This document shows positions 47,001-58,746 of a stretch of 64,000 bases of DNA, one piece after another. Position 1 is the stretch's first letter, and each line of letters starts with the position of its first letter. A model generated the notes under the pieces. The model did no database searches and was not told where the DNA came from. It saw only the letters and a program-made list of their open reading frames with translations. Made by a program: the position numbers and the translations under genes. Source of the DNA: Bifidobacterium pullorum DSM 20433 (GTDB lineage Bacteria; Actinomycetota; Actinomycetes; Actinomycetales; Bifidobacteriaceae); the NCBI RefSeq assembly GCF_000771405.1, contig NZ_JDUI01000012.1:43512-107511 (forward strand). Direction: 5' to 3'.

Positions 47001-47658
47001 CGGCGCTTTCGTCCGAATCCTCCGATTCGGACAGATCGACGCCGAAGGTGGTTGTGGTTTCGGCGGGGGTGATGGTGATGGTGTCGCCGATGTCGTGGCC
47101 GGAGTCGATGAGGAATTTCTCGGTGACGGCGACCTCGCCGGCCTTGGTGGGCATCCTGCCTTCCTGCAGGTAGGGCTGGTCGAGTCCCGCGACGCCGATT
47201 TCGGTCATCGTCACGCTTTTGTCGGTGCCGCCGACGTCGGTGGTGGCGCTTTGGGTGCGTTCGGGCTGGACCACGTCGACGCCGTCGATGCGGCGCAGCG
47301 CCATCACGTCGTCGTCGGTCAGGCCGTAGGTGGACAGGACCTGAATGTCGTGCAGTCCTTGGTCGTCGTAGAACCGGTCGGCGGCCATGAACATGTCGCG
47401 GCAACCGGCGTAGATGCCGGTGAGCACGGATACGCCGAGCAGGCAGATCACGGCAATGGAGAGGAACCGTTTCCAGCTGTGCAGCCAGGAGCGCAGCGTG
47501 TCCTTGCCGTAGGCCAGGGCGATGGCGCCGCCGTGTGGGCGGCGACCCCGCCCTTGGGGCGATGCAGTGAAATCGGTGAGGTCGGCCGCGACCACATTCC
47601 GTTTCACGGCATGTTTCACACTATGGCGAGAGTGTTTCACAAGACGTTTCACACCCAT
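44005..47658 (-). CDS. Large FtsX-like ABC permease with extracellular coiled coil
   Basis: A permease of about 1,217 residues with two FtsX modules. After a basic N-terminus come one span, an outer domain with an Asp/Glu/Ser-rich stretch (about 210-240), a coiled coil of Gln/Ala/Asp heptads between about 340 and 680 broken once near 490-540, four spans, a second outer domain and four C-terminal spans with SERVREMATLKVLGFTDREV. This plan is known from Gram-positive export or peptide-sensing ABC systems. The ATG at 47658 is a little better placed than the GTG at 47670. It follows its ATPase by 12 bp. Confidence 0.88.
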   Translation of the reverse strand: MGVKRLVKHSRHSVKHAVKRNVVAADLTDFTASPQGRGRRPHGGAIALAYGKDTLRSWLHSWKRFLSIAVICLLGVSVLTGIYAGCRDMFMAADRFYDDQGLHDIQVLSTYGLTDDDVMALRRIDGVDVVQPERTQSATTDVGGTDKSVTMTEIGVAGLDQPYLQEGRMPTKAGEVAVTEKFLIDSGHDIGDTITITPAETTTTFGVDLSESEDSDESAAQTDAETNESEDSDDADADTDAETSPEFPTELTITARVLDPKDLTNPTGYATSALRSPTTADYVFFAPSDGVTGNVYTAISLSVEGAAEQDTFGDDYDRIVGEVVDRIECTVQDDRQQARRQSIVDEAQRQLNDAKTDAYAQLDDAQQQINDQRATLDENRQTLADTRSQLEAAQTEITDGETQIASARSQIAAGRLQITQGRQQLNEARTQLNAGKQQLADGRAQLDAAQQELDSGRAQAESGMAQVEQMLTLAQQAQTLVNGIPDPGQIDEETWNQIVEALAAAGIPVDSTVQPGDGLASIKTQLADAITQLEDQRQQAQDALDQIDAGQAELDAQNATLTQKEQEAAAGEAELNAQASTLEANATALEQQASQLETQAATLATNKQQVEDGLKQVEDGEAQLADGEQQLEAAQAELDDQRAKADEEFAKQQQTIDDIADARWYVQDRSSIGGYSSLDSDVSSIETLGFAFPVVFLLVAVLMSLTSMTRMVEEERGLIGTYTGLGYGSLTIASRYLLFAALACLIGGGIGLLVGFLGIPAFLLAVLENMYVIPGIVLEYDWLYGSLGIALFVVAVLVATGAACLGELRQTPAQLMRPKAPKAGSRVLLERIRPVWRRLSFLNKVTVRNIFRFKSRLIMTVGGVAGCTALIVCGFAINDSVDTLGPKQYEDLYRYDLLVVANDDNADAMADLVTGDADVTDTMRVRLESGEIATDEGSATIQLMVIPDGGGDDLAGMVDLQDVEHGRRELTLEDDAVIVSKSAANALGVKSGDTVSLTDGNMRHGEVTVTAVNRSVIGSDVYIGESAYRQAFDDDAPMTWNAVYAHYEGSGDEQVEYAEELQDDPVVLTAISCEDMRRSFRFELMAAVVALIIGLAGGLALVVLFTLANTNVSERVREMATLKVLGFTDREVHTYVNKEMMILTGVGIVAGLPLGRFIGGLLTAALNMPSIYFEVEVHWWSYLIAAAITLVFALLVQLVTNPILDRIDPVSSLKSVE

Positions 47659-47670
47659 CGCGACCACCAC

Positions 47671-48372
47671 CTACCATTCGATGTCGGCGATCGGCGTCGG
47701 ATCGGGGTTGACCTCCTCACCGGTCACCTTGCCGGAACGGAACCGGATCACCTTGTGGGCCATCGGCGCGAGCGCGGAGTTGTGGGTGATGATCATCACG
47801 GTCATGCCCTCGTCGCGGCAGATGTCCTGCAGCAGCTGCAGCACCTCCTTGCCGGTCTCGTAATCCAGGGCGCCGGTCGGTTCGTCGCACAGCAGCAGTT
47901 TGGGTTTCTTGGCGATGGCGCGGGCGATCGAGACGCGCTGCTGCTCGCCGCCGGACAGCTGCGCGGGGAAGTTGTCGAGCCGGTCGGCAAGCCCCACCTT
48001 GCCGAGGGTTTCGGCCGGGTCAAAATGGTCGGCGCAGATCTGGGAGGCGAGCTCCACGTTCTCAAGCGCGGTCAAGTTCGGCACGAGGTTATAGAACTGG
48101 AAGACGAAGCCGATGTCGTTGCGGCGGTAGCCGACCAGCTCCTTGGGCCTAAGGCCGGTGATGTCCCGGCCGCCCACCACCACACGGCCGGAGGTGGCGG
48201 TGTCCATGCCGCCCAGGATGTTCAGAGCGGTGGTCTTACCGGCGCCGGACTGGCCGAGAATCACGGTCAGACGGCCTTCGTCGGCCGTGAAGCTGGCCTC
48301 GTCGAGCGCGCGAATCACGCTGCCACCGGAGGGGTATTCCTTGACCACCTTGTCAAATTCGATGTATGCCAT
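47671..48372 (-). CDS. ABC transporter ATPase partnered with the FtsX-like permease
   Basis: A 233-residue ATPase of the MacB/LolD type: Walker [18 protein letters not shown] near 38, Q-loop [11 protein letters not shown], signature [15 protein letters not shown] near 140 and Walker [15 protein letters not shown] near 163. The ribosome site GGGAGG precedes the ATG. It is divergent from a TetR gene across 117 bp that contain a palindromic operator, so the pair is probably under that repressor. Confidence 0.92.
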   Translation of the reverse strand: MAYIEFDKVVKEYPSGGSVIRALDEASFTADEGRLTVILGQSGAGKTTALNILGGMDTATSGRVVVGGRDITGLRPKELVGYRRNDIGFVFQFYNLVPNLTALENVELASQICADHFDPAETLGKVGLADRLDNFPAQLSGGEQQRVSIARAIAKKPKLLLCDEPTGALDYETGKEVLQLLQDICRDEGMTVMIITHNSALAPMAHKVIRFRSGKVTGEEVNPDPTPIADIEW

Positions 48373-48400
48373 CGCGCACCTCCCGGACCATGCTTGGAAC

Positions 48401-48409
48401 TGCTATACT
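48401..48409 (+). promoter_or_regulatory. Extended -10 promoter of the TetR gene
   Basis: TGCTATACT, an extended -10 (TGn before TATACT). No clear -35. The start would fall near 48416, just before the palindromic operator. Confidence 0.5.
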
Positions 48410-48426
48410 ATCCAGTAAACCAACAC

Positions 48427-48450
48427 AGTGTCGGTTTGGCAACCGACAGT
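48427..48450. promoter_or_regulatory. Palindromic operator between TetR and the ABC genes
   Basis: AGTGTCGGTT and AACCGACAGT form arms matching 9 of 10 around a 4-bp centre. A further partial half-site (GTTGTCGG) lies at 48461-48468. The position between divergent genes and just past the TetR -10 fits an auto-repressing operator. Confidence 0.65.
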
Positions 48451-48489
48451 CGGGTTGCGAGTTGTCGGATTAGCGGCGAGGGAGACGCC

Positions 48490-49050
48490 ATGGCAAGGGA
48501 GCTGGTCGAGAGCCGCCGCACGCAGTACACGCGGCGGGCGTTGCGCGATGCACTCATCGAACTGCTGGCGGACAAGCCGCTCGCACGAATCACCGTGCGC
48601 GAGCTGTGCGAGCGGGCCGACGTGAACCGATCCACGTTCTACGCCCACTATCCGGATCTCGACAGTCTGTTGCGCGACATCGAGGAGGACACGATCGACT
48701 GGGTCAACGGCACGCTCCAGCAACTGCTCGAACGGCCGGATCCCGACAGCGTCGGCCGCGTCATCGAACACGTCTGCCGGTACATCGCCGACAATCGCAG
48801 CCATCTGCGTGTGCTGATGAGCCCGCAGGCCGACCTGAGATTCCAACAGCAGCTGCTCGGCCTGATCTACGGGCGCATCGACCTGGCCACACAGCTGCAG
48901 GGCACCGACCCGCAGGAGGCCGAGATGCGCATGCACTTCGCCGTCTCCGGCAGCATCGGCCTGCTCCAGCATTGGCTGGCCGCCGAACCGACCGTCTCCC
49001 CCGAAACCGTGGCCCGAATCATCACCACGATGGCCCTGCCCGCCCGCTGA
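48490..49050 (+). CDS. TetR/AcrR family regulator (TetR_C_33-like type)
   Basis: A 186-residue regulator. HTH at RRALRDALIELLADKPLARITVRELCERADVNRSTFYAHYPDLDSLL in sub-segments between about 15 and 58, followed by a helical ligand domain. Its HTH resembles small TetR proteins that act next to transporters. The ATG at 48490 has GGGAG upstream. It is divergent from the MacB-like ABC genes, and the palindrome at 48427-48450 is its likely operator. Confidence 0.88.
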   Translation: MARELVESRRTQYTRRALRDALIELLADKPLARITVRELCERADVNRSTFYAHYPDLDSLLRDIEEDTIDWVNGTLQQLLERPDPDSVGRVIEHVCRYIADNRSHLRVLMSPQADLRFQQQLLGLIYGRIDLATQLQGTDPQEAEMRMHFAVSGSIGLLQHWLAAEPTVSPETVARIITTMALPAR

Positions 49051-49155
49051 CGCTCGCCATCCGCCCATCCAGCGGACGCACGGGGGTTCGCGTCGCCTCC
49101 CGCTGCTTACAATGCCGTTCAACCGGCATTCGGCCGGCAGAGAGGGGAGCCACCC

Positions 49156-50640
49156 ATGACCAACACCAACCACGCCAGCGCTCCAGCCGGCTCCGCCAGC
49201 GACGTCACTATCCAGGAACCGCCGTCGCTGCGCAAGTCGCTGAAGAACCGACACATCCAGCTCATCGCGCTCGGCGGCGCCATCGGCACGGGCCTGTTCT
49301 ACGGCTCCAGCGAGTCGATCTCGCTGGCCGGCCCGGCCATCCTGCTCGCCTACCTGATCGGCGGCATCGCCATCTTCATGATCGTGCGCGCGCTGAGCGA
49401 GATGTCGGTGGAGGACCCGAAGGCGGGCGCGTTCAGCTACTACGCCACCCGCTACTGGTCCAAGCGCGCGGGGTTCGTCTCCGGCTGGAACTACTGGTTC
49501 AACTACATCCTCGTCTCGATGGTGGAGCTGTCCGTGGTCGGCTCGTTCGTCAACTACTGGTTCCCGAACATTCCGCAGTGGGCGTCGGCCGCGTTCTTCC
49601 TGGTGGTCATCACCGCCGCGAACCTGCTCGGCGTCAGCAAATTCGGCGAGATCGAGTTCTGGTTTGCCATCATCAAGATCGTGGCCGTGCTCGCCATGAT
49701 CGTCGGCGGACTGGCCGTCATCGCGTTCAACCTGCCCACCGATTCCGGCATCCGCGCCAGCTTCGCGAACTGGTTCGCCTTGGACGGCGGCTTCCTGCCC
49801 AACGGCGTCATGCAGCGCAACGCCGACGGCACCTGGACCGGTCTGCTCATGGCGCTGGTGGTGGTCATGTTCAGTTTCGGCGGCACCGAGCTGATCGGCG
49901 TGACCGCCGGCGAGACCGAGGACCCGCGCACCACCATCCCGAAGGCCACCAACGGCGTGATCTGGCGCATCCTGGTCTTCTACATCGTGGCGCTCGGCGT
50001 GATCATGGCCGTGGTGCCGTGGAACATGATCGACGGTGCGTCCAGCCCGTTCGTGCAGATCTTCGATTCGATCGGCGTGCATGTGGCCGCCGGGATCCTC
50101 AACTTCGTGTGCCTGACCGCCGTGATGAGCGTGTACAACTCGGGCCTGTACGCCAACTCGCGCATGCTGTATTCGCTGGCACGCCAGGGCAACGCGCCCG
50201 CCTACCTAGGCCGGCTCAACTTCCACGGCGTACCGGTGGCGGCTGTGCTGACCTCGGCGGCGATCACCGTAATCGCCGTGGTGGTGGTGTTCGTGTGGCC
50301 GGAGTTCGCCTTCAACTATCTGATGAGCATCGCCACCATCTCGGCAATCATCAACTGGTCGATGATCATGGTCACCGAGATGAAGTTCCGCCGCGTGGTG
50401 GCCGCCGGCGGTTCGCCGCACGATTCGGCGCTGGCCGGCAAGAGCGGCCGGGAGGCGCTGGACGCGATCGCGTTCAAGCTGCCGGCGGCCCGCGTGACCC
50501 CGTGGGTGGTGCTGGCGTTCCTGGCCATGATCGTGGTGCTGATGTGCTTCTCCGCCAGCTACCGGATCGCCGTGGTGGCGGGCGTGATCTGGCTGGCCGT
50601 GCTGCTGGTGGCCTACCAGCTCACGCAGCGGCGCCGCTAG
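49156..50640 (+). CDS. Amino acid permease (AAT family, APC superfamily)
   Basis: A 494-residue carrier with twelve spans: SLKNRHIQLIALGGAIGTGLF near residue 30, FVSGWNYWFNYILVSMVE, FGGTELIGVTAGETEDPRTTIP near 240, and NSGLYANSRMLYSLARQGNAP near 330. The sequence is of the same family as the permease at 41218 but clearly distinct. The ribosome site GAGGGGAG lies before the ATG. A hairpin follows the gene. The substrate cannot be assigned. Confidence 0.9.
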   Translation: MTNTNHASAPAGSASDVTIQEPPSLRKSLKNRHIQLIALGGAIGTGLFYGSSESISLAGPAILLAYLIGGIAIFMIVRALSEMSVEDPKAGAFSYYATRYWSKRAGFVSGWNYWFNYILVSMVELSVVGSFVNYWFPNIPQWASAAFFLVVITAANLLGVSKFGEIEFWFAIIKIVAVLAMIVGGLAVIAFNLPTDSGIRASFANWFALDGGFLPNGVMQRNADGTWTGLLMALVVVMFSFGGTELIGVTAGETEDPRTTIPKATNGVIWRILVFYIVALGVIMAVVPWNMIDGASSPFVQIFDSIGVHVAAGILNFVCLTAVMSVYNSGLYANSRMLYSLARQGNAPAYLGRLNFHGVPVAAVLTSAAITVIAVVVVFVWPEFAFNYLMSIATISAIINWSMIMVTEMKFRRVVAAGGSPHDSALAGKSGREALDAIAFKLPAARVTPWVVLAFLAMIVVLMCFSASYRIAVVAGVIWLAVLLVAYQLTQRRR

Positions 50641-50659
50641 GGGCTCCTCACCACGCCAA

Positions 50660-50706
50660 TGTGGTACGGAACCATCAACCACACGCCTGAACGGTTCTGT
50701 ACCACA
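50660..50706 (+). terminator. Hairpin after the permease, convergent with the small membrane gene
   Basis: TGTGGTACGGAACC pairs with GGTTCTGTACCACA (13 of 14, plus a G-U) around a 19-nt loop. It lies between two convergent genes and may serve both. Confidence 0.65.
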
Positions 50707-50726
50707 AACACCGGCGATGCAGCCGG

Positions 50727-50960
50727 CTACATCGCCAGCCGCATCATGGTGGTCACCAGATGCACCGCGGCGATGGCCACCAGCACCACGCCCACAATCC
50801 AGATCACCGACTTATAGGTCCGGTCCGGCTGCTCGCCCTTGCACAGCGACAGCCGGACGCCCAACCTCCAGATCCAGTCGGGCTTGAGCAACGTCATCGC
50901 CCCTGCCCCGGCGCATAGCACGATGATCACAGCCTCCAACACGATCTCGCCGACACCCAT
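50727..50960 (-). CDS. Small two-span membrane protein
   Basis: A 77-residue protein with two hydrophobic segments (EIVLEAVIIVLCAGAGAMTLL and VIWIVGVVLVAIAAVHLVTT) and a short polar loop between, WRLGVRLSLCKGEQPDRTYK. The ATG at 50960 has GGAGG 6 nt upstream, which argues that it is real. No family is recognised with certainty; it looks like the DUF6199-like class of small actinobacterial and firmicute membrane proteins. Confidence 0.65.
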   Translation of the reverse strand: MGVGEIVLEAVIIVLCAGAGAMTLLKPDWIWRLGVRLSLCKGEQPDRTYKSVIWIVGVVLVAIAAVHLVTTMMRLAM

Positions 50961-51131
50961 ATCGCCTCCGTTTCGTCGCACTCCCCGCCATTATCTCAAC
51001 GTTGTAAACCGTTGACAACCCCGCGTCAACCGGTGCCATCCACGAGCCCACCGCCTTATACCCAACAATCACAAATCCGTAACCCCGGCAACCTCACATC
51101 GCGCGCGCCGAACGCCATGGCATGCGGATAA

Positions 51132-54548
<3,417 letters not shown>

Positions 54549-54591
54549 TCGGGCGGAGCACGCCGACGGCACGTTCCGTCTGTTCGCCTCG

Positions 54592-54719
54592 ACACGCCCG
54601 GCCTTTACGGACTCTGACACTTTTGTGACCGTGACACAAGTGTAAAACGTTGAAATTCCAACGATTTCGAGATTGTATCAGAGTCACGATGTGTCAGAGT
54701 CCGTGCAGGCCGGGCGTGT
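54592..54719. repeat. Palindromic repeat block, copy 2
   Basis: Arms of 29 nt at 54592-54620 and 54691-54719 match at 27 positions, beginning ACACGCCCGGCC and ending ACGGACTCTGACAC. Inside are TGTGACCGTGACAC and TCAGAGTCACGATGTGTCA, which recur in the block at 11501-11656. It follows lacZ by 43 bp and is convergent with the DUF624 gene. Confidence 0.8.
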
Positions 54720-54779
54720 TGGCGATCGTGCGTGTTTTGTGGCGCCCTGCGTTCAAAGGGCCTCTAAGACGGATGATGA

Positions 54780-54824
54780 AGTCCCTTTGGCGCACGGGCA
54801 TGGAAGCCATGTGTCAAAGGGACC
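54780..54824. repeat. 45-bp hairpin repeat, copy 4
   Basis: GTCCCTTTG pairs with CAAAGGGAC, with inner CGCA/TGTG partial pairing. It resembles copy 3 at 20358-20402 in outer stem (GTCCCTTTG) and total length. It also lies 36 bp from a gene stop. Confidence 0.65.
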
Positions 54825-54860
54825 CTGAGAACAGCGGTCGCGAGTCTTTATGGCATGAGG

Positions 54861-55487
54861 TTACGAGCGCGCTGCAGCGGAAGGACCGGCCGAGTAGGCG
54901 GCGATCACCGGACGGAGGATCGCCTCGTGCGCCAATGAGACCAGCCCCGGCCCCAGCAGAACCAGCAGGAACAGTCCCTGCTGGAACAGCATCAGCGAGG
55001 CCGCCAACAGCACTCCGAACGTCGCCCAGACCAGCACGACCGCAATCGTGCGCACAATCTGGGAGATACCGATGAGCAGGGCGTTGCGCAGGGTGCGGCC
55101 CACCGGGTTCTCGAACCGCGCCTGCAGCGGCCACACCCACACGGCCATGATGAGCCAGAGGATGGTGGCGGCGAATTTGACGACCAGCAGCGGGGTGATC
55201 TGGATGAACACCCAGGAGGCGGCGATCGCGGCGCCGGTCACGCCCATGACCAGCCAGAGGCCCGTGGCCTTGACGAGGTTGGAGCGGAACGCGTCGGCGA
55301 ACCGGCGGGTCATGTGCCCTTCGCCCGAGCCGAGCGTGCGGGCCGTTTCATAGGAGGCGCACCATGCCGCGCCGATCGTGACCACCGGCAGGCAAGCCAC
55401 CACGGTCAGGATGGTCAGCCACACCGCGTCGGTGAGGTAGGACATGCCCCGCATCAGGGCGGAATCCTGGGAGAACAGCGTGGTCAT
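54861..55487 (-). CDS. DUF624 (YesL-like) membrane protein of the sugar locus
   Basis: A 208-residue membrane protein with five or six spans, starting TLFSQDSALMRGMSYLTDAVWLT; this and the CLPVVTIGAAWCASYETARTL segment mark the YesL/DUF624 family. Such genes are commonly found with carbohydrate ABC importers, but their role is not known. It is the last gene of the operon. Confidence 0.85.
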   Translation of the reverse strand: MTTLFSQDSALMRGMSYLTDAVWLTILTVVACLPVVTIGAAWCASYETARTLGSGEGHMTRRFADAFRSNLVKATGLWLVMGVTGAAIAASWVFIQITPLLVVKFAATILWLIMAVWVWPLQARFENPVGRTLRNALLIGISQIVRTIAVVLVWATFGVLLAASLMLFQQGLFLLVLLGPGLVSLAHEAILRPVIAAYSAGPSAAARS

Positions 55488-55518
55488 GGTGCGCTCCTTA
55501 TGTCAGGAAGGCTGGATC

Positions 55519-56883
55519 TCAGCCTTCGGCGGAGAACTTGTCGGCCTGCGGGAGCATGCCGAGCGACTCCTCGTTGTTGGCCCATTCGGTGGCCCAGCCG
55601 TTGACGTACGCGTCCTTGACGGCGGACCATTCGCCGGTGCCCTGCGCGTATTCGACCAGCGCGTTGGTGATGTTATCCTGCCACTGCTGGTTCGGGACCG
55701 TGAAGCTGCGCAGTTCGATCTTGCCCGCATCGAACTGGGCCTTGGCGGCAGCCGTCAGCGGATTGTCGGGCTGATCGTCGTCGCCGAACGTGGTGAACGG
55801 CACGGCGAGATCGCAATCCTTGGCGAGGATCTGCTTGGCCTCGTCGTCGGTGACCATCCATTCGATGAAGTCGAGGGTGGCCTGCTTGTCCTTCTCGTCG
55901 GAGTTCTTGTTCACCGCCCACGAGGCGTCGTACACGCCGGCGGGGCCGTACTCCTCCTCGCCTTCGATGCCCATGTAGTACGGCAGCATGCCGAGGTCCT
56001 CATCGGCGACCTCGTTGTCCTTGATGCCCGAGTAGGCCCACACGCCGTTCGGGTAGAAAGCCACCTGGCCGAGGGCAAATTCGGCGGTGCAGTCGTCATA
56101 GGTCTTGGAGCTCAGTAGACCGGGCTCGGTGGGGCTGCTCTCCAGTTCAAGATCGAACAGATCCTTATAGTTGTCGAGGTATGTGCCCTTGATCTCCGGC
56201 ATGAAGGTGGTGTCGTTATCACGGTATTCGAAGAACAGCGGGATACGGGACATGTGCGCGACGAAACGGTATGCGTCGGAGGCATCGAGGCCGGGCGACG
56301 TGATGGCTCCGGTCAGGCCGAGGTCGTCCTTGTTCTCCTGGATGCTTTCGACGACGGACTTGAACGTGTCATAGTCGGTGATGTCATCGACGCTGTCGAT
56401 CACGGCATAGCTCTTGGAGCAGTAATCCTCGAGGATCGCCTTGTTGTAGATGATGCCATACCATTCGGCGGCATACGGCAGCGTATACGACTCGCCGTCC
56501 ACCGCGTACGAATACGCCTTGCCGTCTTCGGTGAGCAGATCATACACGTCGGTGTCGGTCAGGGGCTCCAGATAATCCATGTACTTGGCGAACTGGTCGT
56601 AACCAGCGATGTTGAACATCGTGGGAGCGTTGGATTTGGCCAGTTCCGAGGTCAGCGTGGAGTCGAAGGTGCCGGAGGTCGCCGTCTGGACCTCGACCTC
56701 GACCCCGGTCTCCTCGGTGTACATCGAGGCCAGCTGATCCAGCTGGTCGACGATTTCGGATTTGCTGTTGAGGAAATACACATGCCCCTGGTCGTCGGCC
56801 GAATCCGTACCGCATGCGGCGAGACCGGTCAGACCGAGTGCGATGGCGGCGACTGCGGCGGCGCCTCTCTTCATGGTTACCAT
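55519..56883 (-). CDS. Sugar ABC transporter solute-binding lipoprotein
   Basis: A 454-residue family 1 extracellular solute-binding protein that presents sugar to the permeases. Lipobox LTGLAAC (Cys near 25), then a type I binding fold with VYFLNSKSEIVDQLDQLASMY, GYDQFAKYMDYLEPL, LPYAAEWYGIIYNKAIL near 135 and a C-terminal helical hinge. The context (GH13 enzyme, LacI) suggests alpha-glucosides. The ATG at 56883 fits the ribosome site (GGAG) better than the ATG three codons later. Confidence 0.92.
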   Translation of the reverse strand: MVTMKRGAAAVAAIALGLTGLAACGTDSADDQGHVYFLNSKSEIVDQLDQLASMYTEETGVEVEVQTATSGTFDSTLTSELAKSNAPTMFNIAGYDQFAKYMDYLEPLTDTDVYDLLTEDGKAYSYAVDGESYTLPYAAEWYGIIYNKAILEDYCSKSYAVIDSVDDITDYDTFKSVVESIQENKDDLGLTGAITSPGLDASDAYRFVAHMSRIPLFFEYRDNDTTFMPEIKGTYLDNYKDLFDLELESSPTEPGLLSSKTYDDCTAEFALGQVAFYPNGVWAYSGIKDNEVADEDLGMLPYYMGIEGEEEYGPAGVYDASWAVNKNSDEKDKQATLDFIEWMVTDDEAKQILAKDCDLAVPFTTFGDDDQPDNPLTAAAKAQFDAGKIELRSFTVPNQQWQDNITNALVEYAQGTGEWSAVKDAYVNGWATEWANNEESLGMLPQADKFSAEG

Positions 56884-56950
56884 TGTTTCTCCTTGATTGT
56901 TTGTTGGTTTTCGGTTATCAGATGACGATTGTGTTGGGCCGGAATCACGC

Positions 56951-57787
56951 TCAGCCCTTCACCGCGCCTGCGGTGACGCCGGCGATGATGTACTTCTGGC
57001 AGAACAGGTAGAAGACGATGATCGGGATGATGGCGAGCACGAGGCAACCCATCATCGCGCCCATGTCGACCGAGCCGTAACCGCCCTTGAGGTATTGGAT
57101 GGCGATGGACATCGTCTTGTACTTGCGCATGTCCAGGGTCAGGTACGGCAGGAGGAAGTCGTTCCAGATCCACATGGTCTGCAGGATGGCGACCGAGACC
57201 ATGCTCGGCTTCATCATCGGCACCACGATGGTGAAGAACGTGCGCGGCACGGAGGCGCCGTCGATCATCGCGGCCTCCTCGATCTCGGCCGGCAGCGATT
57301 TGATGACGCCGGTGAAGATGAACACCGCCAGACCCGCGCCGAAGCCGAGGTAGACGATCCACAGGCCCCACGGGGTGTTCAGCCCCAGGCTGTCGGCGAT
57401 CTTGGACAGCGGGAACATGACCATCTGGAACGGCACGATCATGTTGAACAGGAACAGCAGGTAGATGGCCTTGGCGAACACGTTGTTCACACGGACGATC
57501 CACCAGGCGCACATCGAGGTGCACAGCAGGATCAGCGCCACCGAGCCGACGGTGACGACCACCGTCCACCCGAAGCTGGCGATCAGATCGGTACGGTCGA
57601 TGCCGCGCGCGTAGTTCTCCAAGCCGACGAACATGTCCCCTGTGGGGATGCTGAACGTGTCGGAGCTGATGTAGGCCTTGGACTTGAACGAGTTGATGAC
57701 GACCAGCACGATCGGGAAGATCCATGCCAGCGAGACCACGGTGAAGATCGCGGTCCACAGACCCCCGTGCTTCATCTTCTTGTTCAT
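56951..57787 (-). CDS. Sugar ABC transporter permease (MalG type)
   Basis: A 278-residue permease with six spans. The ATPase-contact EAA loop reads EIEEAAMIDGASVPRTFFTI near 185, and the C-terminus ends FCQKYIIAGVTAGAVKG, typical of MalG-like CUT1 permeases. The ATG overlaps the stop of the other permease (ATGA). Confidence 0.93.
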   Translation of the reverse strand: MNKKMKHGGLWTAIFTVVSLAWIFPIVLVVINSFKSKAYISSDTFSIPTGDMFVGLENYARGIDRTDLIASFGWTVVVTVGSVALILLCTSMCAWWIVRVNNVFAKAIYLLFLFNMIVPFQMVMFPLSKIADSLGLNTPWGLWIVYLGFGAGLAVFIFTGVIKSLPAEIEEAAMIDGASVPRTFFTIVVPMMKPSMVSVAILQTMWIWNDFLLPYLTLDMRKYKTMSIAIQYLKGGYGSVDMGAMMGCLVLAIIPIIVFYLFCQKYIIAGVTAGAVKG

Positions 57788-58638
57788 GCGGTCACCTCCT
57801 TGCGGGTGGTCAGCTTGTTCTGGATGACGGCGATCACGGCCACGATGATGAAGAACACCACGGCCTTGGCCTGGCCGACGCCCTCGAAGCCGATGCGTCC
57901 GTAGAACGTGCGGTAGATGTTCAGCGCCAGCATCTCGCTCATGTTGCTCGGTGCACCGTTGGTCAGGGCCAGGTTCTGGTCGAAGAGCTTGAAGCCGTTG
58001 GTCACGGTCAGGAACGAGCAGACGGTGATGCTGGGCATCATCAGCGGCAGGGTGACTTTGAACAGGGTCTGGCGCGAGTTGGCGCCGTCCACGGCGGCGG
58101 CCTCCATGACGTCGGTGGGCAGGGCCTGCAGGCCGGCGATGTAGATGACCATCATGTAGCCGATCTGCTGCCAGCACACCAGGATGACCATGCCCCAGAA
58201 GCCGTAGGTGGCCGAGTAGGTCAGCGAGCGCCCCCAGTGGGCCAGCACGCCGTTGAGCAGCAGCTGCCAGATGTAGCCCAGCACAATGCCGCCGATGAGG
58301 TTCGGCATGAAGAACACCGAACGGAACAGGTTCGCGCCTTTCATGGCCTTGGTGAACATGTAGGCCACAAAGAACGCGGCGACGTTGATCAGGATCGTTG
58401 TCACGATCGTGAACAGCACCGTCAGCCATAGCGCGTGCAGGAACTCCGGGTCGCTGAATACGCCCGCGTAGTTCTCAAAACCCACCCATTCGGCGTCGGT
58501 CACGGTGGTGAAGTCGGTGAAACTCAGATAGATGCCGATGATGAACGGCGCCACGAAGCCGATGGCGAACGCCGCGCACGTCGGCAGCGCGAAGAGCGCC
58601 CACCATCGCCGTATGGACTTGCCGACCATACTGATCAT
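57784..58638 (-). CDS. Sugar ABC transporter permease (MalF type)
   Basis: A 284-residue CUT1 permease with six spans. The EAA loop reads DVMEAAAVDGANSRQTLFKVTLP near 190 and the family segment FVAPFIIGIYLSFTDF is near the N-terminus. Translation is coupled to the MalG-type gene. No ATPase gene is present in the locus, as is common in bifidobacteria, where a shared MsiK-type ATPase serves several importers. Confidence 0.93.
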   Translation of the reverse strand: MISMVGKSIRRWWALFALPTCAAFAIGFVAPFIIGIYLSFTDFTTVTDAEWVGFENYAGVFSDPEFLHALWLTVLFTIVTTILINVAAFFVAYMFTKAMKGANLFRSVFFMPNLIGGIVLGYIWQLLLNGVLAHWGRSLTYSATYGFWGMVILVCWQQIGYMMVIYIAGLQALPTDVMEAAAVDGANSRQTLFKVTLPLMMPSITVCSFLTVTNGFKLFDQNLALTNGAPSNMSEMLALNIYRTFYGRIGFEGVGQAKAVVFFIIVAVIAVIQNKLTTRKEVTA

Positions 58639-58746
58639 CGTTCTCTCGCTTTCTCTTCATTGAGGCCCGGTCGGGCTGCGCCGCCCGGACCGGATGATGG
58701 TGTCGGCCGGATCCCGGTGCCCCCGGGACCCGGCGGGATGCCCGAT

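Noticed and set aside
47095..48489. N-terminal extension of the TetR gene through the ABC genes
   Set aside because: It is antisense to two clear ABC genes. The HTH begins right after the ATG at 48490, which has a ribosome site and an upstream promoter.
57788..58429. Long N-terminal extension of the MalG-type permease
   Set aside because: The extension is an out-of-frame reading of the MalF-type permease; the ATGA junction at 57784-57787 gives the true start.
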